From: JBAYIE01 sp041665785
GTDB taxonomy: Bacteria; Bacteroidota; Bacteroidia; UKL13-3
Reading direction: 5' to 3'
DNA length: 64,000 bases
NCBI GenBank assembly: GCA_041665785.1
Contig: JBAYIE010000022.1
Span: 1 to 64,000, forward strand
Positions 27,423-36,059 of the stretch are shown in pieces (positions within the stretch are counted from its first letter, which is position 1; every line of letters starts with the position of its first letter). Under the pieces are notes generated by a model. It made no database searches. It saw only the letters and a program-made list of their open reading frames with translations, and had not been told where the DNA came from. The position numbers and the translations under genes were made by a program.

Positions 27423-27959
27423 ATGGCTATGAAAACCGGAACCCAACCCATCCCCTCTGCGCTCGCGATTTTTCGTCAATACAAAGGCCTTGCCGATAAA
27501 GCGATGGCTCAGCTTAAACCAGAGGAATTATTTATTTGCCTTGAACCTGAATCCAACAGCATTGCTGTTATTATGAAACATCTTTCTGGGAATATGCGCA
27601 GCCGCTGGACCGATATTTTTACCAGTGATGGTGAAAAACCCTCGCGGCAACGTGATCAGGAATTCGAAATCTTCCCCACAGACACTACTGAAAAATTAAT
27701 GGAAGAATGGGAAAAAGGATGGAATACCTTGTTTCAAACTTTGGAAAGCCTGACGGAAAATGATATCGGCAAAATCGTAACCATTCGCTCCGAAGCTCAC
27801 AGTGTGCTGGAAGCCATGAACCGCCAAATTGCCCACTATAGTTATCATGTGGGTCAAATCGTATTTATAGCAAAAGCGATACGCTCCCACGAGTGGAAAA
27901 CCTTGTCGATAGCACGCGGTCATTCAGATGCATACAATCAAACCCTGATGAAAAAATGA
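27423..27959 (+). CDS. DUF1572 / DinB-like four-helix protein
   Basis: The 178-residue protein carries the DUF1572 pattern: SIAVIMKHLSGNMRSRWTDI with the first metal-ligand histidine, and RQIAHYSYHVGQIVFIAKAI with further histidines. This is the DinB/YfiT-like fold, which binds a metal and in some members joins to bacillithiol or other thiols. That link is only suggestive, but bshC is in this window. The ATG at 27423 is used, with a second ATG two codons later. Its stop overlaps the next start by 4 nt. Confidence 0.88.
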   Translation: MAMKTGTQPIPSALAIFRQYKGLADKAMAQLKPEELFICLEPESNSIAVIMKHLSGNMRSRWTDIFTSDGEKPSRQRDQEFEIFPTDTTEKLMEEWEKGWNTLFQTLESLTENDIGKIVTIRSEAHSVLEAMNRQIAHYSYHVGQIVFIAKAIRSHEWKTLSIARGHSDAYNQTLMKK

Positions 27960-28639
27960 AACAACTCCTCCTCCTCCATGGCGCGCTGGCCAGCAAAAAT
28001 CAATTCGATCCATTCATTCCCTTACTGAAAGATCAATTTGAAGCAGATGCCATAAATTTTTCCGGGCACGGTGGATTTTCGATTCCGTCTCACGGGTATA
28101 CGTTCAAACAATTTGCAACCGACATATTGAAATATGCCGACGATAAAAAAATTGAAAAGATCAACCTGTTTGGTTTCAGCATGGGCGGATATGCTGCTCT
28201 ATATTTTGCCCGTCAATACCCCGATCGCGTGAATAAAATATTTACGCTGAATGTGAAATTCAATTGGGATCCAACCTCCACAGCTAAAGAAACAGCGTTG
28301 CTGGATGCAGATAAAATGATCACCAAGGTTCCGGGCTACGCCAATCAGCTGATGATGCAGCATGGCATGAATATGTGGAAACAGGTATTGCAACAAACAT
28401 CGGATATGATGACTACGCTGAGTAAGGAACTGGTCTTAACCGATGAAGATTTTAAAGCGATAAATATGCCGGTTTTATTAGCTATTGGCGATCGCGATAA
28501 TACATCGAGCATTGAAGAAACACTGCATGTATACCGCAACCTGAAACAGGCACAAATGTGGGTATTGCCCGGCACACCACACCCGCTGGATAGAATCAAT
28601 ACAGGTGATTTGGTTAAGGCTATACACTCATTTTTTTAA
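27956..28639 (+). CDS. Alpha/beta hydrolase
   Basis: The 227-residue protein shows LLLHGALASKNQFDPF (oxyanion region), NFSGHGGFS, the nucleophile elbow GFSMGGYAALYFA and a C-terminal histidine (GTPHPLDRI). The start ATG overlaps the DUF1572 stop (ATGA at 27956-27959), so it is co-translated with it. An in-frame extension upstream to 27893 lies wholly inside DUF1572 and is rejected. Substrate is unknown. The 3' end overlaps that of the convergent cdd by 12 nt. Confidence 0.9.
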   Translation: MKQLLLLHGALASKNQFDPFIPLLKDQFEADAINFSGHGGFSIPSHGYTFKQFATDILKYADDKKIEKINLFGFSMGGYAALYFARQYPDRVNKIFTLNVKFNWDPTSTAKETALLDADKMITKVPGYANQLMMQHGMNMWKQVLQQTSDMMTTLSKELVLTDEDFKAINMPVLLAIGDRDNTSSIEETLHVYRNLKQAQMWVLPGTPHPLDRINTGDLVKAIHSFF

Positions 28640-29116
28640 ACCTCCCGCTTCGAACTGAAAAGGTAAAAACGTTTTTGTACCTTCAGCAATCCACACTTCA
28701 CCACGTTCACCCTGCAAAATAATCCGGATGGGCATGGCCTGTAGTGTTTCGTATTCCGCTATACTTTGCAAACATGCCCCACAACTCAGCACCGGTTCAT
28801 TTAATATGGTGTTATCAGAACGGGCTGTAATGGCCATTGCTTCAATTTGCTCCAACGGATAATTTGCTCCTGCCGAAAAAATAGCTACCCGTTCTGCACA
28901 CAAACCCGAAGGGAAGGCAATATTTTCCTGATTGCTGCCTTTAACAATCACACCGTTTTTCAACCGCAATGCACATCCTACATGAAATCTGGAATATGGC
29001 GCATAAGAACCTTCGATGGCCAGGCGGGCTTGCTCGAGCAGCACGCGATCTTCGCTCTCCAATTCTTCAGCATTTTCAAATCGTTGAATGATACTCGTGA
29101 TACGTGTTTCTTTCAT
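28628..29116 (-). CDS. cdd: Cytidine deaminase
   Basis: Cdd converts cytidine and deoxycytidine to uridine and deoxyuridine in pyrimidine salvage. The 162-residue protein has the zinc-site motif CAE (73-75) in PSGLCAERVAIF and the second cysteine pair in VLSCGACLQSI (Cys112 and Cys115). YAPYSRFHVGCAL precedes it, as usual. The ATG at 29116 is chosen; a TTG at 29125 would add three residues. Confidence 0.95.
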   Translation of the reverse strand: MKETRITSIIQRFENAEELESEDRVLLEQARLAIEGSYAPYSRFHVGCALRLKNGVIVKGSNQENIAFPSGLCAERVAIFSAGANYPLEQIEAMAITARSDNTILNEPVLSCGACLQSIAEYETLQAMPIRIILQGERGEVWIAEGTKTFLPFQFEAGGLKK

Positions 29117-29231
29117 GCTCTTCAAGTTTAAGAAAATAATAGGTCTAAAGAAAAGAAATCCTGATCCACCCCTTTGAATGTCTCAAAGAACCTCATAGCT
29201 TGCACCTGTATTTTGTTTAGTTGTTTAAGAC

Positions 29232-30554
29232 ATGAAACATATTCTCATTATAGGTGCAGGACTTTCATCATCGTACCTGATTCGCTATTTGCTCGAACAC
29301 AGTGAAAAGTATTCCTGGAAAATTACCGTAGCCGATACTGATCCTGATCTTGCAAACCGCAAGGTCAATGATCATTCCAATGGTTTAGCCATATCATTGA
29401 ATGTACAACATGCCGGTGAGCTGAACGCAGCCGTTTCACAGGCAGATCTGGTCATTTCTATGTTACCTGCAATCATGCATATTCAGGTTGCCCATGTATG
29501 CCTGCAGCACAGAAAACATCTGTTTACCGCATCGTATATTTCCGAAGAAATGAAATCGCTTCACATTGAAGCCTTAAAATCGAATGTATTGTTCTTAAAT
29601 GAGTGCGGTTTAGATCCGGGCATTGACCATATGAGCGCCATGAAAATGATCCATGACATTCAGCAACAGGGAGGCGAAATTCAATCGTTCAAATCCTATT
29701 GCGGCGGCCTCATTGCACCTGCATACGATACAAACCCCTGGCATTATAAATTTACCTGGAATCCCCGAAACGTTGTACTGGCCGGAAAAAGCACAGCACG
29801 TTACAAAGAAAACGGCGGTTTGAAATTCATTCCTCATACCCGCATTTTTACACAAACCGAAAATGTAAAAGTACATTCCGGGGAATCTTTTGATGCATAT
29901 GCGAACCGCGATTCGCTTGAATACATCCATCCCTACGGAATTGAATCAGTCCATACCGTGTTACGTGGTACTTTGCGCGGAAAGGGCTTTTGTGCTGCCT
30001 GGAATGCCCTGGTACAACTGGGTTTAAACGACGACTCTTTCTCCATTGAATTCCCTGAAGGAATGAACTTCCGTTCCTGGTTGGATGCTTTTGTTCAGGA
30101 TATGCCTGACAAATCACTTGAAGAACGTGTTGCATGGCAATTGCAAACTGACCAGCAAGGTGAAATCATGCAAAAATTGACCTGGCTCGGTTTGTTTGAT
30201 CCGAAACCTTTAGGAATCCACGAAGGTTCGCCAGCTGCCGTGCTTGAACATTTGCTGTTGGATAAATGGCCTTTGCAGACCGGAGATCTTGATCGCATCA
30301 TCATGCATCACGAAATCGGATACTCGCTCAATGGGGTGACAAAAGTTTTGAAGAGTTCGCTGGAAGTTATCGGAGAAGATGAAATGTATACAGCAATGTC
30401 CAAAACGGTTGGTTTACCGCTTGGTATTGCAGCCAAACTTTTACTCACAGGTAAGATAAAGTCATCGGGTGTACACATTCCTGTTATACCTGAATTTTAC
30501 CAGCCCATTCTGGAAGAGCTGGAGACCCTGGGAATAAGCTTTATTGAATCATAA
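29232..30554 (+). CDS. Saccharopine dehydrogenase family protein
   Basis: The 440-residue protein starts with a nucleotide-binding loop (MKHILIIGAGLSSSYLIRYL), continues with VISMLPAIMHIQVAHVC and the saccharopine-reductase-like NECGLDPGIDHMSAMKMI motif, and ends with a C-terminal catalytic domain. It resembles the LYS9-type enzymes that link saccharopine, glutamate and aminoadipate semialdehyde. In Bacteroidota this is often read as a lysine-catabolic enzyme, but no partner lysine genes are visible here. Its 3' end overlaps that of the convergent methyltransferase by 6 nt. Confidence 0.9.
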   Translation: MKHILIIGAGLSSSYLIRYLLEHSEKYSWKITVADTDPDLANRKVNDHSNGLAISLNVQHAGELNAAVSQADLVISMLPAIMHIQVAHVCLQHRKHLFTASYISEEMKSLHIEALKSNVLFLNECGLDPGIDHMSAMKMIHDIQQQGGEIQSFKSYCGGLIAPAYDTNPWHYKFTWNPRNVVLAGKSTARYKENGGLKFIPHTRIFTQTENVKVHSGESFDAYANRDSLEYIHPYGIESVHTVLRGTLRGKGFCAAWNALVQLGLNDDSFSIEFPEGMNFRSWLDAFVQDMPDKSLEERVAWQLQTDQQGEIMQKLTWLGLFDPKPLGIHEGSPAAVLEHLLLDKWPLQTGDLDRIIMHHEIGYSLNGVTKVLKSSLEVIGEDEMYTAMSKTVGLPLGIAAKLLLTGKIKSSGVHIPVIPEFYQPILEELETLGISFIES

Positions 30555-31280
30555 CCGATTCAATTCCTCTTCAGTGAATGTACTCCATAACAGATAATCT
30601 TTGGTTTTCTTAACATATTCCTTTGATACAGATCCTTTCTGATCATACAGCTGAATGAATGATTCCCTGCTAATGCATTCGTTGAAGGTAAAGCACAAGA
30701 TGCAGCGATTGATTTCTTTTTTGGGATTGGGTTTAACATTAATCTTTGACTTTAACCATAACCCATTTGCTTTCGCAAAATCAACAAACGTTATCGCTTC
30801 ACGCACCGGTAAAATAAGCCAGCACTCTCCGTCATGATTTAATCGCTGAACCATTTCACGGCACAAGATCTCTAAAGACAATTCCTGATCATGACGAGCC
30901 AGGCTACGTTGTTTGTTTGGGATAGAAATATTGTGTAACTTTTGGTAATACGGCGGATTGCTGATGATCAGATCGTATTTTTTTGTGGACTTAAAATCCT
31001 GAATTTTTCCGTGAAAAATATTCAACCTATCCGACCATGATGATTGTTCGAAATTAAGAACACATTCTGAATAGGCCGCCAAATCTGGCTCCACGGCATC
31101 TATGTGTGCCATCGATTTTTGCGCGAGCATCAACGTTAACAACCCGGTTCCGGCACCTATATCCAAAATAATTTTAGCCTTAACAGGATCACAGAAACTG
31201 CCCAGCAAAACACTATCGGTTCCCACCTTCATGGCCGAAACTTTTTGGGTAATACTGAACTGACGAAAACGAAATATCAT
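30549..31280 (-). CDS. tRNA1(Val) (adenine(37)-N6)-methyltransferase-like protein
   Basis: The 243-residue protein is a class I SAM-dependent methyltransferase of the TrmN6/YfiC group: FSITQKVSAMKVGTDSVLLG, the SAM loop LDIGAGTGLLTLMLA (DIGAGTG at 40-46) and the catalytic ISNPPYY motif (NPPY at 108-111), which marks N6-adenine methylation. The ATG at 31280 overlaps the stop of the preceding methyltransferase (ATGA). Longer in-frame reading to 31442 lies inside that gene and is rejected. Target assignment rests on family resemblance. Confidence 0.9.
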   Translation of the reverse strand: MIFRFRQFSITQKVSAMKVGTDSVLLGSFCDPVKAKIILDIGAGTGLLTLMLAQKSMAHIDAVEPDLAAYSECVLNFEQSSWSDRLNIFHGKIQDFKSTKKYDLIISNPPYYQKLHNISIPNKQRSLARHDQELSLEILCREMVQRLNHDGECWLILPVREAITFVDFAKANGLWLKSKINVKPNPKKEINRCILCFTFNECISRESFIQLYDQKGSVSKEYVKKTKDYLLWSTFTEEELNRL

Positions 31281-31942
31281 ACCGTGATGCGATAATCCAT
31301 GCGGTAATGCGCATAGGGTAGATAAACAGGTTGTTTCAATTTCTCGCCCTTCACCCGGCATTTGGAACAAATAAGATTCAACTCTTCTTCGCTCCAGAAC
31401 TTTCCCATATTGTTGGAATGAGTCAGGCTTTGTTTTATCCATTGCAGAATACGACGAAATGAGTTGTAATAGCGAAACAGATGATCCTGATCCGGAACGT
31501 CACCTAGCAATAATACCCCACCCGGTTTGAGCAAAGGAATTAAATTACGCAACACCTTTTCCCCTTGTTGCATGGTTTCAAAATACTGAAACGAAAAGTA
31601 CAGGTTAATCACATCGTATGGTGGCACGAGTTCTTCCTTGTTCAATTGCAATATATCCATGCAATGAAATTGCAATTTCGGATAGTTGTACTTAGCCTGC
31701 TGAATCAGCACATCCGAGAAATCAATGCCGGTGATCGAATGGCAATACCCTGAAAGTTCATGTGTGAGTACCCCATTTCCACAACACACATCCAATACAT
31801 GATCTGTCAGTTTCATTCCGGTAGTATCACGAACATGTTCCGCAATTTGCCGGATCATTTCCCTGTTGCCCGATAATCGTCCGACCTGCGCATGCGCATC
31901 GGACTGCCTGCCTCTTTCGTTCCAAAAATCTTTCCAATTCAT
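31277..31942 (-). CDS. Class I SAM-dependent methyltransferase
   Basis: The 221-residue protein has a standard methyltransferase core: VLDVCCGNGVLTHELSGYC (SAM loop), ITGIDFSDVLIQQA, YFSFQYFETM and LLKPGGVLLLGDVP. No substrate-specific feature is recognised. The start at 31942 (MNWKDFWNERG) is preferred to 31984 because it begins the conserved region. It is co-translated with the tRNA methyltransferase downstream. Confidence 0.85.
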   Translation of the reverse strand: MNWKDFWNERGRQSDAHAQVGRLSGNREMIRQIAEHVRDTTGMKLTDHVLDVCCGNGVLTHELSGYCHSITGIDFSDVLIQQAKYNYPKLQFHCMDILQLNKEELVPPYDVINLYFSFQYFETMQQGEKVLRNLIPLLKPGGVLLLGDVPDQDHLFRYYNSFRRILQWIKQSLTHSNNMGKFWSEEELNLICSKCRVKGEKLKQPVYLPYAHYRMDYRITV

Positions 31943-32033
31943 GCGGTTTTGTACTGTATATTGAATTTGACGCAAATTAAGCATTCCTGATCCGGATGTA
32001 TATTATTTGAAAACAACCTGCACCAGAATATTG

Positions 32034-32041
32034 TAACATTG
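32034..32041 (+). promoter_or_regulatory. -7-like element before mtgA
   Basis: TAACATTG differs from TAnnTTTG at one position and lies 6 nt before the ATG at 32048. A TTG (32007-32009) is 24 nt upstream, longer than ideal. Confidence 0.35.
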
Positions 32042-32047
32042 CATCGC

Positions 32048-32797
32048 ATGGCGGCATCCCGAAAAAACAAATTGATCCAGGGCGTAAAAAACCTTGTTCA
32101 AAACTTTAAACGATTACTGATCATAACCTGCCAGTGGGGTTTTCTTTTCATTATGCTATACCGTGTAATCCCGGTACCTGTTACTCCCCTGCAGGTAGTA
32201 CGTGTATATGAACAATGGCGCGACGACAAACCATTGAAATTGCACAAGGACTGGTGCAGCATTGAATATGTTTCAGAAAAATTTTGTTTAGCTGTGATCA
32301 CTGCGGAGGATGTGAAATTTATCAGGCATTATGGATTTGATTTTGAACAGATCCGCAATTCGGTCGAACGTAGTTTTAAGCGGGGTAAAAAACCGCGTGG
32401 AGCAAGTACCATTTCACAACAAACAGCCAAGAATCTTTTTTTTACCCCAAAACGCAGCTGGATCCGAAAGATTCCTGAAGTAGGCATTACTCTTTGTCTG
32501 GAATTACTCTGGACCAAGAAACGCATCCTCGAAGTATATATCAATATCATTGAGATGGGTGATGGTATCTACGGCGTTGAAGCGGCGAGTCAGCATTATT
32601 TTAAAAAGTCAAGTTCCAGACTTACTTCCCACGAGAGTGCGTTGATTGCAGCATGCTTACCCAATCCCCGGCGATGGACACCTGCCAAACCCACCCGGTA
32701 CATTAACCGCAAAGTGGGTATCATTCAACGATTCATGCATCATATCGGAGACCTGCCCTGGAAAGCTCAGGATCAAAAGAAGAAAAAGAAAAAATGA
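32048..32797 (+). CDS. mtgA: Monofunctional biosynthetic peptidoglycan transglycosylase
   Basis: MtgA polymerises lipid II into glycan strands. The 249-residue protein has an N-terminal membrane anchor and the GT51 motifs VITAEDVKFIRHYGFD (catalytic glutamate), RGASTISQQTAKNLFF, KKRILEVYINIIEMGDGIYG and GVEAASQHYFKK. The ATG at 32048 is preferred to the TTG at 32039 because the -7-like element covers the latter. Its stop overlaps the next gene by 4 nt. Confidence 0.95.
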   Translation: MAASRKNKLIQGVKNLVQNFKRLLIITCQWGFLFIMLYRVIPVPVTPLQVVRVYEQWRDDKPLKLHKDWCSIEYVSEKFCLAVITAEDVKFIRHYGFDFEQIRNSVERSFKRGKKPRGASTISQQTAKNLFFTPKRSWIRKIPEVGITLCLELLWTKKRILEVYINIIEMGDGIYGVEAASQHYFKKSSSRLTSHESALIAACLPNPRRWTPAKPTRYINRKVGIIQRFMHHIGDLPWKAQDQKKKKKK

Positions 32798-33612
32798 AAA
32801 AGTGTATCTACGCTTTGTTGTTGTGTATTGTTCTGCCGGATTCTGTCTTTGCCCAGATAAGTACGGCATTGAGGCAGGAACGTCTTGCATTTATCGCTGC
32901 CACGCGCACCATCATCATCGATTCGCTGAAAATGAAACCTGCCCGCGATTTTTATACCCAACATATCGAACAGGATAGTTTATACAATTATGTCTATGTT
33001 TCATCTCCCGATTCGGTGCATAAAATATCTCCGGGTAATTTTTATTATTTCGGTTTTGATGCAGATCGCGCACGAAAAAAAGCCGATAGTTTGATGCAAA
33101 CGGGAAATGATGTGATGCTGTATCAAACGGCAGGAACATCTGCTTCTGTTATCACCAATCATTTATTGCTTTATGATCCATATTCCATAGCCTTCATCAT
33201 GTTGCATGAAGCCATGCATTTGCATTTGGTGCATGCCGGATACAGGGTGCCTTATGCATACGAAGAATCCATCGGCGATGTTGTTGGCAATGCCTATCTC
33301 AAAAAATGTATGCCTGAAGCAAACAGGAAATCACTCAAACGTTTTGTGAAATGCAACGAGAAAGTATATCGTGTCATTAACCGATGTCTTGCCGGAAAAA
33401 AATCCAAACTCAGAACTGAAAAGCGTATTTATAAAATTACAGGGAAATTCGGAACCTTATTCCAACAGGAACGATACCGTTATCCTGTAAACAATGCCTA
33501 CTTGCTGCGTTTCAGGGATTATACCCAGCACTTCTTTAAGTTGAAAAAGAAATTCAGAAAGCACGATACATTGAAAAATTCGCTGTATGCCAGTTTAAAA
33601 GTTGTGCAATAA
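32794..33612 (+). CDS. Secreted protein with HEAMH zinc-protease-like motif
   Basis: The 272-residue protein has a signal peptide (MKKCIYALLLCIVLPDSVFAQ) and the motif MLHEAMHLHLVHAGY (HEAMH at residues 138-142), which has the HExxH form of zinc metallopeptidases. Acidic residues that could supply the third ligand follow in YEESIGDVVGNAYL (157-158). The rest is unlike any family I know, and the C-terminus is very basic. It overlaps mtgA by 4 nt (ATGA), so it is co-translated with a cell-wall polymerase. Peptidase activity is inferred from the motif only. Confidence 0.75.
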   Translation: MKKCIYALLLCIVLPDSVFAQISTALRQERLAFIAATRTIIIDSLKMKPARDFYTQHIEQDSLYNYVYVSSPDSVHKISPGNFYYFGFDADRARKKADSLMQTGNDVMLYQTAGTSASVITNHLLLYDPYSIAFIMLHEAMHLHLVHAGYRVPYAYEESIGDVVGNAYLKKCMPEANRKSLKRFVKCNEKVYRVINRCLAGKKSKLRTEKRIYKITGKFGTLFQQERYRYPVNNAYLLRFRDYTQHFFKLKKKFRKHDTLKNSLYASLKVVQ

Positions 33613-33684
33613 ATTTCTTACTTACTCCTGCAAGCTGTTCAACAGCAATTCCAATTATTTTTTCGGATTATTCGATGCATCCTG

Positions 33685-33692
33685 TATTTTTG
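33685..33692 (+). promoter_or_regulatory. Promoter element of the B12 riboswitch transcript
   Basis: TATTTTTG matches TAnnTTTG exactly, with a TTC (33662-33664, one mismatch to TTG) 20 nt upstream. The predicted transcription start, about 33699, is just where the riboswitch begins. Confidence 0.55.
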
Positions 33693-33697
33693 ACCCC

Positions 33698-33870
33698 GGT
33701 TAACGGTTCATCTATTTCATGTAGATGAATAATAGGGAATCAGGTGAAAGGCCTGAACAGTACCCGCTGCTGTATGCTTCGTTGTGTTTAATCAACCTCA
33801 AGCCACTGTCGAAAAAAGATGGGAAGGCCGGTTAAACAGGAAGTGAGTCAGAAGACCTGCCGTCAATCAA
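33698..33870 (+). ncRNA. Cobalamin riboswitch
   Basis: All main elements of the cobalamin aptamer are present in order: GGTTAACGGTTC at the 5' end, a hairpin (TTCATCTA/TAGATGAA with a TTTCATG loop), the GGGAATCAGGTGAAAGGCC block, GAACAGTACCCGCTGCTGTA, the AAGCCACTG B12 box (33800-33808), GATGGGAAGGCC, and the closing AGTCAGAAGACCTGCC. It precedes a BtuB-like receptor by about 100 nt. Binding of adenosylcobalamin is expected to reduce expression of the locus. A TGCTTT/AAAGCA hairpin follows at 33881-33900 and could be part of the expression platform. Confidence 0.95.
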
Positions 33871-33969
33871 CAGATCACGATGCTTTCGGGAAAAAAAGCA
33901 AGAGAACGATCCGCTGTACCCAGTTGATTCCATTCTTCCTTCATTTTCCGTGCATCCAAAAAATTGAGT

Positions 33970-35835
33970 ATGCTGAAACGGAAACTTATTTTGTACTTCT
34001 TCCTTGCAGGCTTTCCAGCTGCTTTAATGGCGCAGGTGAGCGATACCTTGCAAGAGGTACAGATTATTTCGGAACGATTCAGGCAGTTTAATACCGGGCA
34101 AAAATCCACACTGATTGATTCGATTACGCTGCAATCAACCGGAAACAATTTGCTCCCAGATCTTTTACAGGATGGCAGTCCGGTTTTTGTTAAAAATTAC
34201 GGTCCGGGCAATATTGCAACTCCCTCCTTTCGCGGAACCAATGCTGAACATACAGCAGTGCTTTGGAATGGTTTCAATTTGCAAAGTCCCATGTTGGGCC
34301 TGGTAGACTTATCCATTATTTCCGCCGGAATTGCTGATGAAATAGAAATCCGTTTTGGCGGCAATGGTGCGTTGTACGGCAGTGGAGTAATCGGAGGAGC
34401 AATACACCTGAACAGCGGGCCCCGCTTTGGAAGCGGCACTCATGCTTCGCTTGGATTTTCCCTGGGTAGTTTCGGAAATTATTCGCAACAATTGCGCGTT
34501 GAATATGGAGGAACAAAATCGTTTACCCGTTTACACGCTTTTAACCAAACGATTGAAAACAATTTCCCGTTTCGCAATCCTTATCTGGCCGGTAATCCGG
34601 AACAAAATCAGATTCATGCGTTAACGCGCCAACAATCTTTTTTAGCAGAACAATACTTCCAACCTGCATCCAATCATGTGTTGAATCTGCGCTACTGGTA
34701 CGTTCATGCAATGCGCGAGGTTCCTCCTACTTTAAGTGTCCCTTCCTCAAATGCCACGCAGGAAGACCGCTCAATACGAACCAGTGCTGAATGGAAATGG
34801 CACAGAAAGCGCCATACCTGGATGATGCGCAGTGCCTTATTTGCTGCAGATCTTAACTATATTGATCTGCCAAAGCAGATTCAATCAATCAGTAAGGTTT
34901 ATACAAGCATTTCTGAAATAGAATACGTCAGGTATTTAACTTCAAAATGGATCTTATCACTGGGGCTGAATCAAACGTACAACACCACAAAAACTTCAAT
35001 TTACTCGTTCAAAGAAAATTTCAGATTTGCTCAATTTGCATCTCTGCGCTGGACCAACAGAAAAGTATCCCTGACCTCCGTTTTCAGTATCCGGACAGAA
35101 CGCATGGATGATCGATGGATTCCGGTGCAGCCTTCCTGGGGTTGGAATTGGAACATTACACCAACAGTTCGTTTGTTTTCTTCTTTGTCGCGATCATACC
35201 GTGTTCCAACCTTCAACGAACGCTATTGGGTACCGGGTGGAAACCGTTCTTTACAACCTGAATCAGGCTGGGGACAAGAACTCTCGGCAGCTTACCGAAA
35301 GCAATATGTTTCTTTTAAATGGGAAGCTGTTGCAACTGCATTTAACCGGCAGATAGAAGGTTGGATTGCCTGGACACCCGACAGTCAGGCTATCTGGTCG
35401 CCATTAAATATAGATCGCGTTTGGAACCGTGGGGTTGAAGCATCTGTTGAAGCAACTTTTGTACTTGGTTTATCACTCACACTTAAAACCGTGGCAGGTA
35501 CAAATTTTATCCGTTCCACATTTTCTGATCAAACACAATTACCATATATACCGCGTAATACTCAATTCTACACACTGGTTCTTTCCAACACTTATGCCTA
35601 TCTCCGCTTTAATCATTCCTATACCGGCATGCGTTTTATCACCAACGATAATTTGCAGGCCCTGGATGATTATATGCTTGGGAATATCAAAACAGGAGTC
35701 TGCATTCCGTTGTGGAAACGGGCTTGCGAATTAACATTTACCTGCAACAATATTTTCGGTACGGTATATACGGTTATGCCCGACCGGCCTATGCCGCTGC
35801 GGAATTATGCAGTTGGTATAACCATAAAATTATGA
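33970..35835 (+). CDS. BtuB-like TonB-dependent cobalamin receptor
   Basis: The 621-residue outer-membrane receptor has a signal peptide (MLKRKLILYFFLAGFPAALMAQ), a TonB-box-like DTLQEVQIISERF, a plug domain (FVKNYGPGNIATPSFRGTNA, IRFGGNGALYGSGVIGGAI) and a C-terminal barrel ending AVGITIKL. It lies directly under a cobalamin riboswitch, so it is assigned to corrinoid uptake. The ATG at 33970 is chosen over a TTG at 33964. There is no carboxypeptidase-like domain, in contrast to the receptor at 22.3 kb. B12 specificity is inferred from the riboswitch and neighbours. Confidence 0.93.
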   Translation: MLKRKLILYFFLAGFPAALMAQVSDTLQEVQIISERFRQFNTGQKSTLIDSITLQSTGNNLLPDLLQDGSPVFVKNYGPGNIATPSFRGTNAEHTAVLWNGFNLQSPMLGLVDLSIISAGIADEIEIRFGGNGALYGSGVIGGAIHLNSGPRFGSGTHASLGFSLGSFGNYSQQLRVEYGGTKSFTRLHAFNQTIENNFPFRNPYLAGNPEQNQIHALTRQQSFLAEQYFQPASNHVLNLRYWYVHAMREVPPTLSVPSSNATQEDRSIRTSAEWKWHRKRHTWMMRSALFAADLNYIDLPKQIQSISKVYTSISEIEYVRYLTSKWILSLGLNQTYNTTKTSIYSFKENFRFAQFASLRWTNRKVSLTSVFSIRTERMDDRWIPVQPSWGWNWNITPTVRLFSSLSRSYRVPTFNERYWVPGGNRSLQPESGWGQELSAAYRKQYVSFKWEAVATAFNRQIEGWIAWTPDSQAIWSPLNIDRVWNRGVEASVEATFVLGLSLTLKTVAGTNFIRSTFSDQTQLPYIPRNTQFYTLVLSNTYAYLRFNHSYTGMRFITNDNLQALDDYMLGNIKTGVCIPLWKRACELTFTCNNIFGTVYTVMPDRPMPLRNYAVGITIKL

Positions 35836-36059
35836 AACACAACAATGAAGTACGAATTACAAATTACGAAGTACGAAGTAGCGAACCAGTTAACTAATAC
35901 TCAATAACTATTAACTAATAACGAATAACTATTTAACCATTAACGCAATAACCAATTTCCATATAAAGTGCAGGCATCACATGTGATGCCCCTACGATAA
36001 CTCAATAACGAATAACCATTAACAAATAACTATTAACCAATAACGAATAACCATTAACC
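35836..36059. repeat. AT-rich repeat tract with palindrome inside the B12 locus
   Basis: This gap has no gene. It begins with ACGAATTAC/ACGAAGT-type repeats (35847-35880), continues with many degenerate units such as AATAACGAATAACCATTAAC, and contains a perfect 18-bp palindrome GGCATCACATGTGATGCC (35973-35990) followed by CCTACG. The tract runs to the base before the DUF4465 ATG. It looks like an inserted repeat element or a slippage-grown spacer between btuB and the rest of the locus. Confidence 0.75.

Noticed and set aside
31281..31442. Upstream extension of the tRNA methyltransferase to 31442
   Set aside because: It lies wholly inside the preceding methyltransferase in another frame; the ATGA overlap at 31277-31280 is the natural start.
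35836..36059. CRISPR array in the repeat tract
   Set aside because: Units are degenerate, very short and AT-only, without constant repeats separated by unique spacers of equal length, and no cas genes are present.
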